The notes beneath the pieces are model-generated. The model made no database searches. It saw nothing but the letters and a program-made list of their open reading frames with translations, and was not told where the DNA came from. From Leisingera methylohalidivorans DSM 14336 (GTDB taxonomy: Bacteria; Pseudomonadota; Alphaproteobacteria; Rhodobacterales; Rhodobacteraceae): a DNA stretch of 64,000 bases. Below, in pieces: positions 25,331-33,873 of this stretch. A program made the position numbers and the translations under genes. Location: NCBI RefSeq assembly GCF_000511355.1, contig NC_023135.1:770371-834370 (forward strand). Direction: 5' to 3'. Within the stretch, counting starts at the first letter, position 1; the number at the start of each line of letters is the position of its first letter.

Positions 25331-26911
25331 TCAGTTTTGCGAGTAAAGCGTGGCAGAAAGCGTTTGGCCGGAATAATTGTAAACGCTGAGAGTGAGGTTG
25401 CCGCTGCCATAGGAGCCGGAGATCATCAGCACCGATGAGGCACCGCCGCTGACACCGGTATCTGTGGCCCAGATGGGTTCGTTGTCGGCGCTGCGCAGCA
25501 CCAGATTGCCGTCATTCTGCATGAACAGGCTGCCCGGATGGCCTGCGGCCTGACTGCCGAAGGGCGCCCACAGGAAAGTCCCGTCGCTGGCGCTAAGCAC
25601 CGGGCCGGAGACCGGATCATTGCTGAGGGTCGCACTGCCATCCAGCGCCATGATCGACTGGCCGGCCAGCAGCTCGCTGTTGCTGCGGCTGTCCAGGCGG
25701 CTGACATTCTGGATCTCTCCGAACAGGTTGAGCTGGATAAGGTCCTTGACCTGGTCCAGCGTCCAGCTGTTGCCAGCCGCGGCGGCCTGCAGGATCATGG
25801 TCTTGGTAAAAGCCGCCATCGGCGTCATGTCCGAGGCGCTGAGCGCCCCGACTTCGGGCAGCCAGGCCCCCGCAGCATAAGCCGAGTCATTCACGGTTCC
25901 GGCAATCACCTGGGTGCTGTCGACAATCACGACATCGGCATTATCAGCGGCTTTCAGCGCAGCGTATATTGCGCCTTGGGAAGCGTTGTCCGGGTTGCCG
26001 GAGGGGAAATTGCCTTCGCCATAAGATTCCAGCACCAGCCCCGTCAGGCCGGTGCCCGCCGCTGCAGTGATGAGATTGGCAATGATAGCAGTGCTGCTGC
26101 TCGTGCTGTAGGCGGCTGGAAAGGCGTTGAACTGCATCACCGGGAAATCATCGATGGTATCAGAGATGGCGGTTAGCTGCGCCTGCGCCGCGGCCAAGGC
26201 GGTGGCGTTGTCCAGGCTGACGCTGGTGCTGACCGGATCGGGCAGCATCCGGCCGGGATATTGCGTCAGCCTTATGCCGTATTGCGCCAGCGGCGGGTAA
26301 TTGGGCGAGTTGAACGCCACAAATTCGCTGGCATTCACTTTCAGCACCCGGTCGCCGCGGTAAAGGCAGCTGTCGAAATAGACCCCGACTTCGGGAATGC
26401 CGAGCCGGGCGCAGGCCACCGCGCCGCAGAAGTTCTGAAAGGCATCTGTGTTGAAGTTGAGCGTCAGATCTGACGTGTCCCCGGGCGTGGTCTCGGCAAA
26501 CATCGGCACTTGCGAACCGGTGATGATCACCGGTTTGGACAGCAGGGCGGTTCCAAAACCCTGGGCGTCAAAGACATTCAGCAGAAACGGCAGGGCAGAG
26601 CCGGTGAAATCCATCGAATCGGTGCCGTGCAGAATGACAAACCCATCATAATCAGCATAATTATCAAGGATATAGCCTGCCATCAGGCACCAGTCGCTTG
26701 GCTGCAGATTGGTGCTGTCGAGTGTTCCGGTCGAGCTTTCCGGAAACACCAGATCGGTCTCGTAAACCAGGGTGGTGTCCGGGAACTCTTCCGCCAGGAC
26801 GGGGTCGAGAATAGTCTGCGCCGCCGCCGCGAAATCCGCAGCTGACATCGGGGCGAGCGGATCGCCGACACAGCTGATCGTGCCGCCGGTGTTAAGGATG
26901 CAAACTTTCAT
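25331..26911 (-). CDS. L-asparaginase-like amidohydrolase with C-terminal bulb-type lectin domain
   Basis: This 526-aa protein has residues 1-~400 as an asparaginase/glutaminase: ILNTGGTIS places the nucleophile Thr at 11, and VILHGTDSMDFTG gives the second Thr97-Asp98 pair. The enzyme normally frees ammonia from Asn or a related amide. The extra C-terminal part (412-526) has the B-lectin pattern LLAGQSIMALDG, LFMQNDGNLVLRS, PIWATDT, a mannose-binding fold in plant lectins and bacteriocins. I do not know this fusion. The start at 26911 is chosen with GGAG and GAGG upstream; an ATG at 26926 is possible. First gene of the operon, no signal peptide. Confidence 0.75.
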   Translation of the reverse strand: MKVCILNTGGTISCVGDPLAPMSAADFAAAAQTILDPVLAEEFPDTTLVYETDLVFPESSTGTLDSTNLQPSDWCLMAGYILDNYADYDGFVILHGTDSMDFTGSALPFLLNVFDAQGFGTALLSKPVIITGSQVPMFAETTPGDTSDLTLNFNTDAFQNFCGAVACARLGIPEVGVYFDSCLYRGDRVLKVNASEFVAFNSPNYPPLAQYGIRLTQYPGRMLPDPVSTSVSLDNATALAAAQAQLTAISDTIDDFPVMQFNAFPAAYSTSSSTAIIANLITAAAGTGLTGLVLESYGEGNFPSGNPDNASQGAIYAALKAADNADVVIVDSTQVIAGTVNDSAYAAGAWLPEVGALSASDMTPMAAFTKTMILQAAAAGNSWTLDQVKDLIQLNLFGEIQNVSRLDSRSNSELLAGQSIMALDGSATLSNDPVSGPVLSASDGTFLWAPFGSQAAGHPGSLFMQNDGNLVLRSADNEPIWATDTGVSGGASSVLMISGSYGSGNLTLSVYNYSGQTLSATLYSQN

Positions 26912-27011
26912 GACCTCAATCTCCATCAAAATACCCTCTTAGGGCGAATGCTTTGGTAATGCTGCATTTAAATGGTGCATTTTCTGCCTGACCGCACAAA
27001 CGAATTGAGGT

Positions 27012-27345
27012 TCATTTTTTAATCAACGTGGTTTTCGGATGTTGGTGCGAGCTCCAGTCCTGGTAAGGCTCTGCAGAACTGGGCCAGAGAGAGTGCGTCA
27101 TTGATGTCGTTCTTTTGCTTTTCAGAGCATCGGGCAAGTTGGTGGGCATTGTTGCAGAACTCATGCTTGGGGCGTGACATCCCCTTTCCCCGCTGACGTC
27201 ACGCCACGCGAACGATCTCGGCGGCGCCGGGCGCAAGCCGAATACGCCATCTGACCCTAGCGCTGGCTGCTCTTGGAGAGTTCTCAGAAAGTTACTTGTG
27301 GGATTGAGTGCGTTTGGGTAGCGTGCCGGGGAATGAACTAAACTA
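27012..27345 (-). other. Decayed transposase-like remnant
   Basis: The minus strand contains MSRPKHEFCNNAHQLARCSE followed by KQKNDINDALSLAQFCRAL, which is reminiscent of the K-x-N-D-x-x-D-A region of IS110-type transposases, but nothing else of the gene remains. The outer ~90 bp (27252-27345) is repeated in inverse orientation at about 30990-31080, supporting a mobile-element end. Family call is tentative. Confidence 0.35.
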
Positions 27346-27351
27346 ACAGTA

Positions 27352-27858
27352 GTGCCGAATGTCGGACACCCCTGCTGCGATCTCCTGTCTGGTGGCGCCA
27401 GCGAAGATGATATCCCCGCCATCACCGCCCTGGCCCGCGAGGCACATGAGGAGAGCCGGTACCGGCACATCCCTTACAGCGAGGAGAAGGAGCGCAAGCT
27501 TGCCATGGGTGCCTTTGAGGAGGGCGCGCCGCATATCGTGCTGTTGGCCTTCAAGGCGCGCGCACCTGTGGGGTTGGCTGCCTGTTCGGTCGGAGAGTAC
27601 CACATCGGCACCGACGTGCGGATTGCCAGCATTCAAAACATCAGTGTGTCACGAAGCGTGCGATCTGCTTTGGGCGGCGGGAGGGTGGCTTTAGGGCTGA
27701 TGCAAGCGGTTCACCGCTGGGCAAAGGCGCAGGGGGCGCAGGAAGTGACGCTTCATGGGGCATCGGGTGTAGACTTGCAGAGACTGCATAAACTGGCAGT
27801 TAGAATCGGTTATGAATTCGCCGGCGGAAATTATGCACAGTTTGTGGAACGCAATTAG
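27352..27858 (+). CDS. GNAT-like acetyltransferase, probably 5'-truncated
   Basis: A 168-aa frame from GTG 27352. From residue ~18 it reads like a GNAT fold: DDIPAITALAREAHEES (helix 1), PHIVLLAFKARAPVGLAAC (central strands), SIQNISVSRSVRSALGGGRVALGLMQ (the acetyl-CoA pyrophosphate loop region), and a C-terminal helix and strand. The first ~17 residues are not GNAT-like and abut the mobile-element remnant at 27345, so the native start was probably replaced. No ribosome-binding site is evident. Confidence 0.5.
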   Translation: MPNVGHPCCDLLSGGASEDDIPAITALAREAHEESRYRHIPYSEEKERKLAMGAFEEGAPHIVLLAFKARAPVGLAACSVGEYHIGTDVRIASIQNISVSRSVRSALGGGRVALGLMQAVHRWAKAQGAQEVTLHGASGVDLQRLHKLAVRIGYEFAGGNYAQFVERN

Positions 27859-27955
27859 TTCATATAGTCGGCTTGCAATCTTTTTGGCGGCACCTTCTAC
27901 CTGTCAACAGGATTGAAAAACTTCAATCAACATCTCAAAACAGGAAGTAATAGTA

Positions 27956-28741
27956 ATGAACACTACCATGCGAGGAGTGGTTACCTTTTGCTTGGGGCTG
28001 GTGGCAGGGATGGCCGCCGCAGAAGATATCCCGTTAGAGCTTTCAAATCCCGCAGCTAGGTATACCCGTCAAAACCCTGAGGTCAAAACTTTGAGCTATT
28101 GGGGTGGAGAGATCACACTAGGCATTATTGGCAAGAGCGCTGAGGGAAGTGCGTTTTACGCCACTTCTTTGCTGAAAATCCTCTCTGAGAGTGCGGGTGT
28201 GAAAATGCGCGTTAGTGACGGTATTAGAAATCAACCATCTTCCAGTACATCTTTGAACGCTAACTCTAACTTCCTTATTGTGTTTGATAATATCGGAGGA
28301 GACACTTTGGGGAAGAAGAGCAGTGTTTCATTCGATGATCTTCCGTTTGAGGCAGCTGATGTGCTTCCGGAAATCGGTGAAAAATTGAACAGTGGAATTC
28401 CGAGGCGAGGTGTGGGTTGCTTTGGGGATTGGGTTGCAACTGATGGAAATGAAATTATTGCTTTTGTGCAAGTTATTGATACCAACGCTTCTCGGGCTCA
28501 CCAACGAGAGTGTATCGATTTCATGACCCCGGCCTCATTTGGTATTTACCCCGGAACAACTACGTTGGATTTTCCAAGTCAGACGGCAGATGGTCAAGTT
28601 GAACGCTTTGTCGACAGGAGTGAAGTCTTTTTACTCTTGCGTGTATCGGCTTTTTGCCGAAATCAACTAAGAGATAATACGTTCTCTTGCCCCGTAAAGA
28701 TCTTGCGAAGCTTGTATGAAGTGCATTCAGATTTTTTTTAA
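27956..28741 (+). CDS. Secreted protein, DUF2927-like
   Basis: This 261-aa protein has a clear signal peptide (MNTTMRGVVTFCLGLVAGMAAAED, cleavage after residue 22 likely). The mature part begins with a strand YWGGEITLGIIG and NFLIVFDNI, and has four Cys (GCFGDW, RECIDF, AFCRNQ, SCPVKI) that could form disulfides. The pattern recalls DUF2927 proteins, of unknown function. AGGAAG precedes the ATG. The gene is markedly AT-richer than the surrounding core genes, so probably acquired. It lies 42 bp before the start of the disrupted toxin gene. Confidence 0.55.
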   Translation: MNTTMRGVVTFCLGLVAGMAAAEDIPLELSNPAARYTRQNPEVKTLSYWGGEITLGIIGKSAEGSAFYATSLLKILSESAGVKMRVSDGIRNQPSSSTSLNANSNFLIVFDNIGGDTLGKKSSVSFDDLPFEAADVLPEIGEKLNSGIPRRGVGCFGDWVATDGNEIIAFVQVIDTNASRAHQRECIDFMTPASFGIYPGTTTLDFPSQTADGQVERFVDRSEVFLLLRVSAFCRNQLRDNTFSCPVKILRSLYEVHSDFF

Positions 28742-28782
28742 ACTCCATAATTTTATAAAAAAATTTAAAGAAAGGATAGATT

Positions 28783-28926
28783 GTGGCAGATGCTGTTCAT
28801 GGCGTGCCTGGGACACGTGGGCCGGACTTCGGGTTGGGGGATGGGAAGCTGCCGGGGGTTGAGCCATTTGGAATTACAGTTTCGCTACAAGGTAGCGCAG
28901 GTACAGTTAGGGCTACAGTTTCACTA
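28783..28926 (+). pseudogene. 5' fragment of an IS-interrupted toxin gene
   Basis: The frame starts at GTG 28783 with AAAGGA upstream and reads VADAVHGVPGTRGPDFGLGD then VEPFGITVSLQGSAGTVRA before running into IS copy 2 at 28927. It looks like a leader or pre-toxin segment. Excising the IS does not put it in frame with the toxin domain at 29761 (frames differ by one), so the locus has a further lesion. Confidence 0.45.
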
Positions 28927-29758
28927 GGGTCAGGACTCATAGCCAGTAAATGACGAGTGCGGCGAGGGCGATGGCTGAGAGGAAGACCTTCGGGCATCTG
29001 TCGTATCGGGTCGCCACACGCCGCCAATCCTTCAGTCTGCCGAACATGATCTCGATGCGATTTCGCCGCTTGTACCGGCGCTTGTCGTATTTGACCGGGA
29101 TCTTGCGTTGCTTTCGGCCGGGGATGCAGGCGCGTATCCCCTTGTCCTGCAACGCTTCTCTGAACCAATCAGCGTCATAGCCGCGATCCCCGAGCAGCCA
29201 ATTGACGTTCGGCAGGCCGCTGAGCAGCGCCCGCTCTCCGATATAGTCGCTGAGCTGACCAGCAGTGATGAACAGGTTGAGAGGTCGGCCCTGGCTGTCG
29301 CAGATGGCATGCAGTTTGGTGTTCATGCCGCCCTTCGTTCGACCAATCAGGCGTCCACGCCCCCCTTTTTGACGCCCATGCTGGTCGCGGTGCGGTGTGC
29401 CTTCAGGTATGTCGCATCGATCATAACGGTCTTCTGCTCGCCGTGGTCGGCGGCCAGACCGGCCATCATCCGTGCAAAGATGCCCTTGTCGCTCCACCGC
29501 TTCCAGCGGTTTTACAGCGTCTTGTGATGGCCATATTCCTTCGGAGCATCGCGCCAACGTAACCCATTGCGATTTATGAAGATAATCCCGCTCAGCACCC
29601 GCTTGTCATCGACCCGAGGCTTGCCATGCGACTTCGGGAAAAAAGGGGCGAGCTTGGTCATCTGCGCGTCGGTCAGCCAGAAAAGATCACTCATGTCACA
29701 GCTCCATTTTCCGAGCCGTGATTCACGCAGTGCGGCGGAAATCAATGCATCCTGACCC
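28927..29758 (-). mobile_element. IS5-family (IS427-type) insertion sequence, copy 2
   Basis: About 832 bp with ends GGGTCAGGACTCAT and ATGCATCCTGACCC and TA (in CTAG) on both flanks. It is inserted in minus orientation between the toxin gene's 5' fragment and its toxin domain. Closely related to copies at 12333 and 30519. Confidence 0.85.
28937..29694 (-). pseudogene. IS5-family transposase with premature stop (copy 2)
   Basis: The N-terminal frame begins MSDLFWLTDAQMTKLAPFFP and stops after HHKTL, where copy 1 has TAC (Tyr) and this copy has TAA. The second frame, after the same A5G6 slip run, is intact through LLGDRGYDADWFREAL to VIYWL. The nonsense mutation should abolish transposase production. 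Confidence 0.8.
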
Positions 29759-29975
29759 TAGAGAATACGCTGAGAAAAATGGCTTGACCCCCGTGAAGGG
29801 CGTTCCGCCCCGAGTAGAAAAAGCGACCAAGGCAAGAGAAATGTTCACAGATGGTAGGAATTTCTATTCGAGAGACCTTGATAACCATCTCGGTAACGCA
29901 GCATTTAAGGGCTTTAATAGAAGGGGGAATCGGATAGGAACTTTTGACAAAGACATGAGGAGGATTGGAGGCTAG
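29759..29975 (+). pseudogene. C-terminal toxin domain of a polymorphic toxin (orphaned)
   Basis: Downstream of the IS the frame reads PREYAEKNGLTPVKGVPPR, then GRNFYSRDLDNHLGNAAFKG and RRGNRIGTFDKDMRRIGG. The FYSRD.D.H...FK.F...G.RIGT.D tail is the pattern of small C-terminal nuclease toxins (Ntox21-like or related RNase domains) in polymorphic toxin systems. It is cut off from any start by the IS. The next ORF is placed as an immunity gene, overlapping or 3 bp from this stop. Family label is from pattern memory. Confidence 0.55.
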
Positions 29976-29977
29976 TG

Positions 29978-30514
29978 GTGTTTTTTATTGACTTCAATCG
30001 AATGGTCGCGAAGGGCATTGAGCCTCGTCGCGGTTATTTTCGAATCGATGACACGGAGCTAAAATTCGAGTCATGTGTGTCGACTTTGAAAAGTCAGGAG
30101 TATGTTGAGAACTGGGTGAGATCTCTGCGGAAAGTAGTTTTTGATCGTTTTGAATCCTGTGTTCTATATTCTCTTGAGCTCGACGAAACTGGAAATGGAA
30201 TGGCTTGGTACTATGGGGCTCTTCCAAGTGAAGCCGCGAGGGGGGCGGAAACTTACCAAGTAAATTCAGGTGGAGTGTTTTTCACGGAAGGTTTTTTCAA
30301 TGTGACTACTAATTTGGAAGTCTTTGATTCTTTCTGCAGGGGGGATTATGAGCGTTCTGGTTTTGATAGGGGGGTGGCGTTGCATTTCTTGAATGGGGGT
30401 AATCTAGAGGTGCTGGATAATCATGTAACAGATAGTATTTCCAATATTTCTTCTTGGTACTGTGAAAACTCTCTTATAGTGGATTTTTTAAGTTTTTGCG
30501 AGGGCGGGAGGTGA
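29978..30514 (+). CDS. Putative immunity protein of the toxin cassette
   Basis: This 178-aa acidic protein starts with GTG at 29978 and GGAGG 6-7 bp upstream; a GTG at 29975 overlaps the toxin stop. It is very AT-rich and rich in aromatic and acidic residues (AWYYGALPSE, FCRGDYERSGFDRG), as immunity proteins often are. No family recognised. Its position directly after the toxin domain, with near overlap, is the main evidence. It is intact although the toxin is disrupted. Confidence 0.5.
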   Translation: MFFIDFNRMVAKGIEPRRGYFRIDDTELKFESCVSTLKSQEYVENWVRSLRKVVFDRFESCVLYSLELDETGNGMAWYYGALPSEAARGAETYQVNSGGVFFTEGFFNVTTNLEVFDSFCRGDYERSGFDRGVALHFLNGGNLEVLDNHVTDSISNISSWYCENSLIVDFLSFCEGGR

Positions 30515-30518
30515 AGTA

Positions 30519-30988
30519 GGGTCAGGATTCATAACCAGTAGATGACGGTTGCTGCGAGGGCGATGGCTGAGAGGAAGACTTTCGGACAACGGTCATAGCG
30601 GGTCGCCACACGCCGCCAATCCTTGAGCCTGCCGAACATGATCTCGATGCGATTTCGCCGCTTGTACCGGCGCTTGTCGTATTTGACCGGGATCTTGCGT
30701 TGCTTTCGGCCGGGGATGCAGGCGCGTATTCCTTTGTCTTGCAACGCCTCTCGGAACCAATCGGCGTCATAACCCCGATCCCCGAGCAACCAATCGACGT
30801 TCGGGAGGCTGCTGAGCAGCGCCCGCGCTCCGATATAATCGCTGACCTGCCCGGCGGTCACGAACAGGTTGAGAGGTCGGCCCTAGCTGTCGCAGATGGC
30901 ATGCAACTTGGTGTTCATACCGCCCTTGGTTCGACCGATCATGCGACCAGGCCCCCCTTTTTCGCGGCCATGCTGGTCGCTGTGCGGT
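30519..30988 (-). mobile_element. IS5-family insertion sequence, truncated copy 3
   Basis: One end (GGGTCAGGATTCAT after TA at 30517-30518) is intact; the other is missing. The minus frame 30529-30861 encodes the C-terminal transposase half (LLGDRGYDADWFREAL to ATVIYWL). A TAG replaces the Gln in DSQGRPLNL, and homology to copies 1 and 2 stops at about 30988, where a different repeat (shared with 27252-27345) begins. Inactive. Confidence 0.8.
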
Positions 30989-30989
30989 G

Positions 30990-31440
30990 GGCCTGTTCAT
31001 TGCCCGGCACGCTACCCAAACGCACCCAACCTTACCAGTAACTTTATGAAAACATCACAGGAACGGGCAACGCTACGGGCAATAGGAGCCATCGCACAGC
31101 AAGGCTTTGCAGAACCATTCAGAAACAAGAACATGCATCACCGCGCTCAACACATTCGCAAAATTCAAATCAGGCATGGATTGCAGATAACAGATGTGCG
31201 CCGCAAGTTGTTCGGCTTGGGCCGCAGCCAGGGTTGCACTGCTAGCGATCCGAATACAGAACCGTTAGAAATTCGGACGCCGCACAATTGAAAGTGGCGC
31301 ATCTCTATCCAACATCAGCCTGAACGTAAACTCGATCAGGGCTTCAATGCCAAAGTGCCCTCGGGTTGCTCCCGCGTCATATGTTGCGGAGAGAGAGAAT
31401 GCTCCGGTTTCAGGAGATATCGTCCCCTTGGCGCCAGCGC
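30990..31440. other. Mosaic of element remnants
   Basis: The first ~90 bp (TTCATTGCCCGGCACGCTAC...) is an inverse repeat of 27252-27345. On the minus strand, 31265-31440 encodes a peptide GTISPETGAFSLSATYDAG then RGHFGIEALIEFTFRLMLDR that looks like a once-coding C-terminus I cannot place. Nothing else supported. Confidence 0.35.
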
Positions 31441-32207
31441 TTAGGTGTTCAGTCCCGGCATCTGGCGGATCGGATTGCTGATGAAATGATCTGGCTCTGA
31501 AGTCCGGATTTTGCAGATGTATTCGCAGGGCGCCAGGCCGCTGAAAGTTTTGAGTCTGCGGGCAAAGTTGCAGGCAGCCATGAAGCCGCCGGGATGCGAT
31601 AGGGGACCGCCTTGAGCCGATGCTCAAGGAACTCCCACGCGGTCTTACGATCGGCCTTGTTCACGAGTTGCGTGACTGCAAAATTTGCTGGCCGGTCAAT
31701 GCCAGCAAAGAGATACAGCTTGCCCTCGGTGGTTCGCACCTCCGCGATGCCGACGTGAAAAAAACCGATAGGATAGCGTTTGAACTGCTGTCGCTTTGGC
31801 TTGTCACCCTCGACATCCGGAAAACGCGAGATCCCATGCCGCTGCAGGCAACGATGGAGCGCCGACCGTGTCAGATGCGGAATAGATGGCTTATGGGCAT
31901 AGAGGCAATCATCCAGCGGCAGTGGCCTGTGCCGCCGGATTGCGACGATCCTTGCCTTCTCAGCTTCGGTGAGAACGGTCGAACGCGGCTCCTTCGGCCC
32001 GGTCTTCAAGTTTTCGACCGTCGCACGCTTGCGCCATTTGGCCACCGTCTTGGCCACCGTCTTGGCCACTGTCTTGGGGTTGATGCCCAGCTCTTGGCTC
32101 AGCTGCGAGAGCGAAGCATGTCCTTCTCGGAACATTGCTGCGCAATGCCCTGCCGGACAGGGGATCGCTGTATTGCTGCTTTGACGGCGTGCGCCCCTCT
32201 CGGGCAT
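31441..32207 (-). pseudogene. IS481-family transposase, internally deleted
   Basis: The minus strand encodes an HTH region (LSQLSQELGINPKTVAK...WRKRATVENLKTGPKEPRST), then RRHRPLPLDDCLYAHKPSIP, LTRSALHRCLQRHGISRFPD, KRYPIGFFHVGIAEVRTTEG with the first catalytic Asp position replaced (GIAEV instead of the usual DIAEV), and KADRKTAWEFLEH. After PYRI it is joined directly, in another frame, to the C-terminal FARRLKTFSGLAPCEYICK...QMPGLNT. The second Asp and the Glu of the DDE core are deleted. The peptide KTVA is tandemly triplicated in the HTH (12-bp repeats at about 32045-32080). Confidence 0.8.
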
Positions 32208-32486
32208 GCAGGCATACCCTGTCGGTCAACGGTACGTGGTGCTCCGGTGACGAACTGGCCTCGTAATGCTTCCTTCCAAGCCTGAGAAAGGATCGCACCA
32301 TCAAACCGTGGGATCAAACATGACCAGAATGGCCGTGAAAAAGGAGTGCGCCATCAAGGGCGCTACCCGGAATTACGCCTCTCCGTGGGGCATGACCTAG
32401 AATAGAACCGACAGCACGTCCTTGACGGATAAAAATACATGCTAAAAACCGCTTGACTGGGGCGCCCCGTTACCGAAGCCCAGACC
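32208..32486. other. Non-coding or remnant stretch
   Basis: Contains a 26-codon frame (MTRMAVKKECAIKGATRNY...) at 32320-32400 and the probable outer end of the IS481 remnant. No supportable gene. Confidence 0.3.
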
Positions 32487-33672
32487 CTAGCCTATGAAAA
32501 GGGCAAGGTGTAAAAGGTCTTGCTGGAGGTAAGGAACTGCCGTGCGGCGGTTCCTTGTTCCCGCGAGTAAAAACTTGAAGATTTCCGCCCGCCGAAGGGG
32601 CATGATAGTCCACGCCAGCAGTCGGCAGATTGACCATGACCATGCCGGACTCGGAGCGGTTCTTGAAATCTTCCGCGTAGCGCAGGGATTTGCTGCAGAT
32701 GCCCGAAGACAGCGCCAGATCGCTGTCATTGGCCAGTGCCAGCGCGTGATCATAACCTTCCGCTTTCAGGACGCTGACGACGGGGCCGAAAATCTCTTCG
32801 CGGAGGTGGCGCATGCTGTTGCTGGCCTGGCCGACGACCGCGGGGGCCATGTAATGGCCCTTGTGCGCCAGCTCCAGCTGCTCGCCGCCGCACATGATTT
32901 CCGCCCCTTCCTGGCGGGCGATCTCGATATACTTTTGATTGACCTCCATCTGGTGGGCATCGACCACCGGGCCAAGATCGCTGGTCTCTTCCAGGGCCTG
33001 GCCGGCCCGGAGCGCGCGGCAGCTTGCGGTCATTGCCTCCAGCAGCTGGTCGTGAATGCCTGGAGTGGCAATGATGCGGGTGCTGGAGGTGCAGCGCTGG
33101 CTGGTTGAGACAACCGATCCGCCAATTGCGCAGGACACCGCGTTTTCTAGGTCGGCATCATCCAGCACCACGGTGTTGCCATAGGCCACGGCCCGGGGCG
33201 GATTTCCAGGCGGGGATTGCAACCGGGAAATTCCACGGCGTGATCAACCCCACCACGCCGACCGGCTTGTAGCGGACATCCACATGGATACCGGGACGCA
33301 CCGGCTGGATGTGGCTGCCGGCGTTGCGCAGGGCCTCCTGGGCGTAGAATTTGAAAACCTGGGCCGCGCGGGTGGCCTCGCCGACGCCCTCGGCCAGGAT
33401 CTTGCCTTCCTCGCGCGAGAGCCGCCGGCCCAGATCAGCGCGGCGCGCCAGCAAATCGGTGCCGATGAAATCCAGCGCATCCGCACGCTGCTGCGGGGGG
33501 CGTCCCGCGAGGCGGGCAGGTCGGCACGGGCCGCCTGGATCGCGTCTTTGGCTTGCTGCGCATCGGCAGATGCGTAGTGGCCCACTATATCGGTTGGATC
33601 CGGTGGGTTCACGTTTTCAGACTGGCCTGGACCGTCCGGTCACTGGCCGTCAATGAAGTTCTGGAAGGTCAT
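32487..33672 (-). pseudogene. Aldehyde dehydrogenase pseudogene
   Basis: Pieces of an NAD(P)-dependent aldehyde dehydrogenase (resembling alpha-ketoglutaric semialdehyde dehydrogenases) occur in order on the minus strand. MTFQNFIDGQ is followed by a TGA in place of Trp; then GVVGLITPWNFPVAIPAWK; then AYGNTVV joined directly to LDDADLENAV, a deletion that removes much of the NAD-binding region; then QRCTSSTRIIA with the catalytic Cys, and LREEIFGPVVSVLKAEGYDHAL. A frameshift follows YHAP. At least three lesions, so non-functional. It follows an aminotransferase fragment, as in an old catabolic operon. Confidence 0.85.
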
Positions 33673-33687
33673 TTATGGCGCTCCCGG

Positions 33688-33870
33688 TCAGACATTCGCT
33701 GCCAGCTGATCCAGGCTTTTGGCCACGAAGCCGGTCATTTCGTCGATCTCTGCAAGGCTGACGGCCAGCGGCGGGCAGAAGGCCATAGCGTCGATCATAT
33801 TGCGGGAGATGACGCCGTTTCCGGCTAGCAGCGCGTTCATCCGCGTGCCAGGCGCTCCCGGCGGCAGGTC
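33688..33870 (-). pseudogene. Class III aminotransferase C-terminal fragment
   Basis: The minus strand reads MNALLAGNGVISRNMIDAMA then FCPPLAVSLAEIDEMTGFVA and ends DQLAANV. This is the C-terminal signature of PLP-dependent class III (omega) aminotransferases. Only about 60 residues remain; the rest is replaced by the cobF end at 33874. It would have been transcribed with the aldehyde dehydrogenase. Confidence 0.6.
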
Positions 33871-33873
33871 GTT

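Noticed and set aside
10754..33870. CRISPR array in the accessory region
   Set aside because: No regularly spaced 25-40 bp direct repeats were seen; the repeats present are IS copies and coding repeats.
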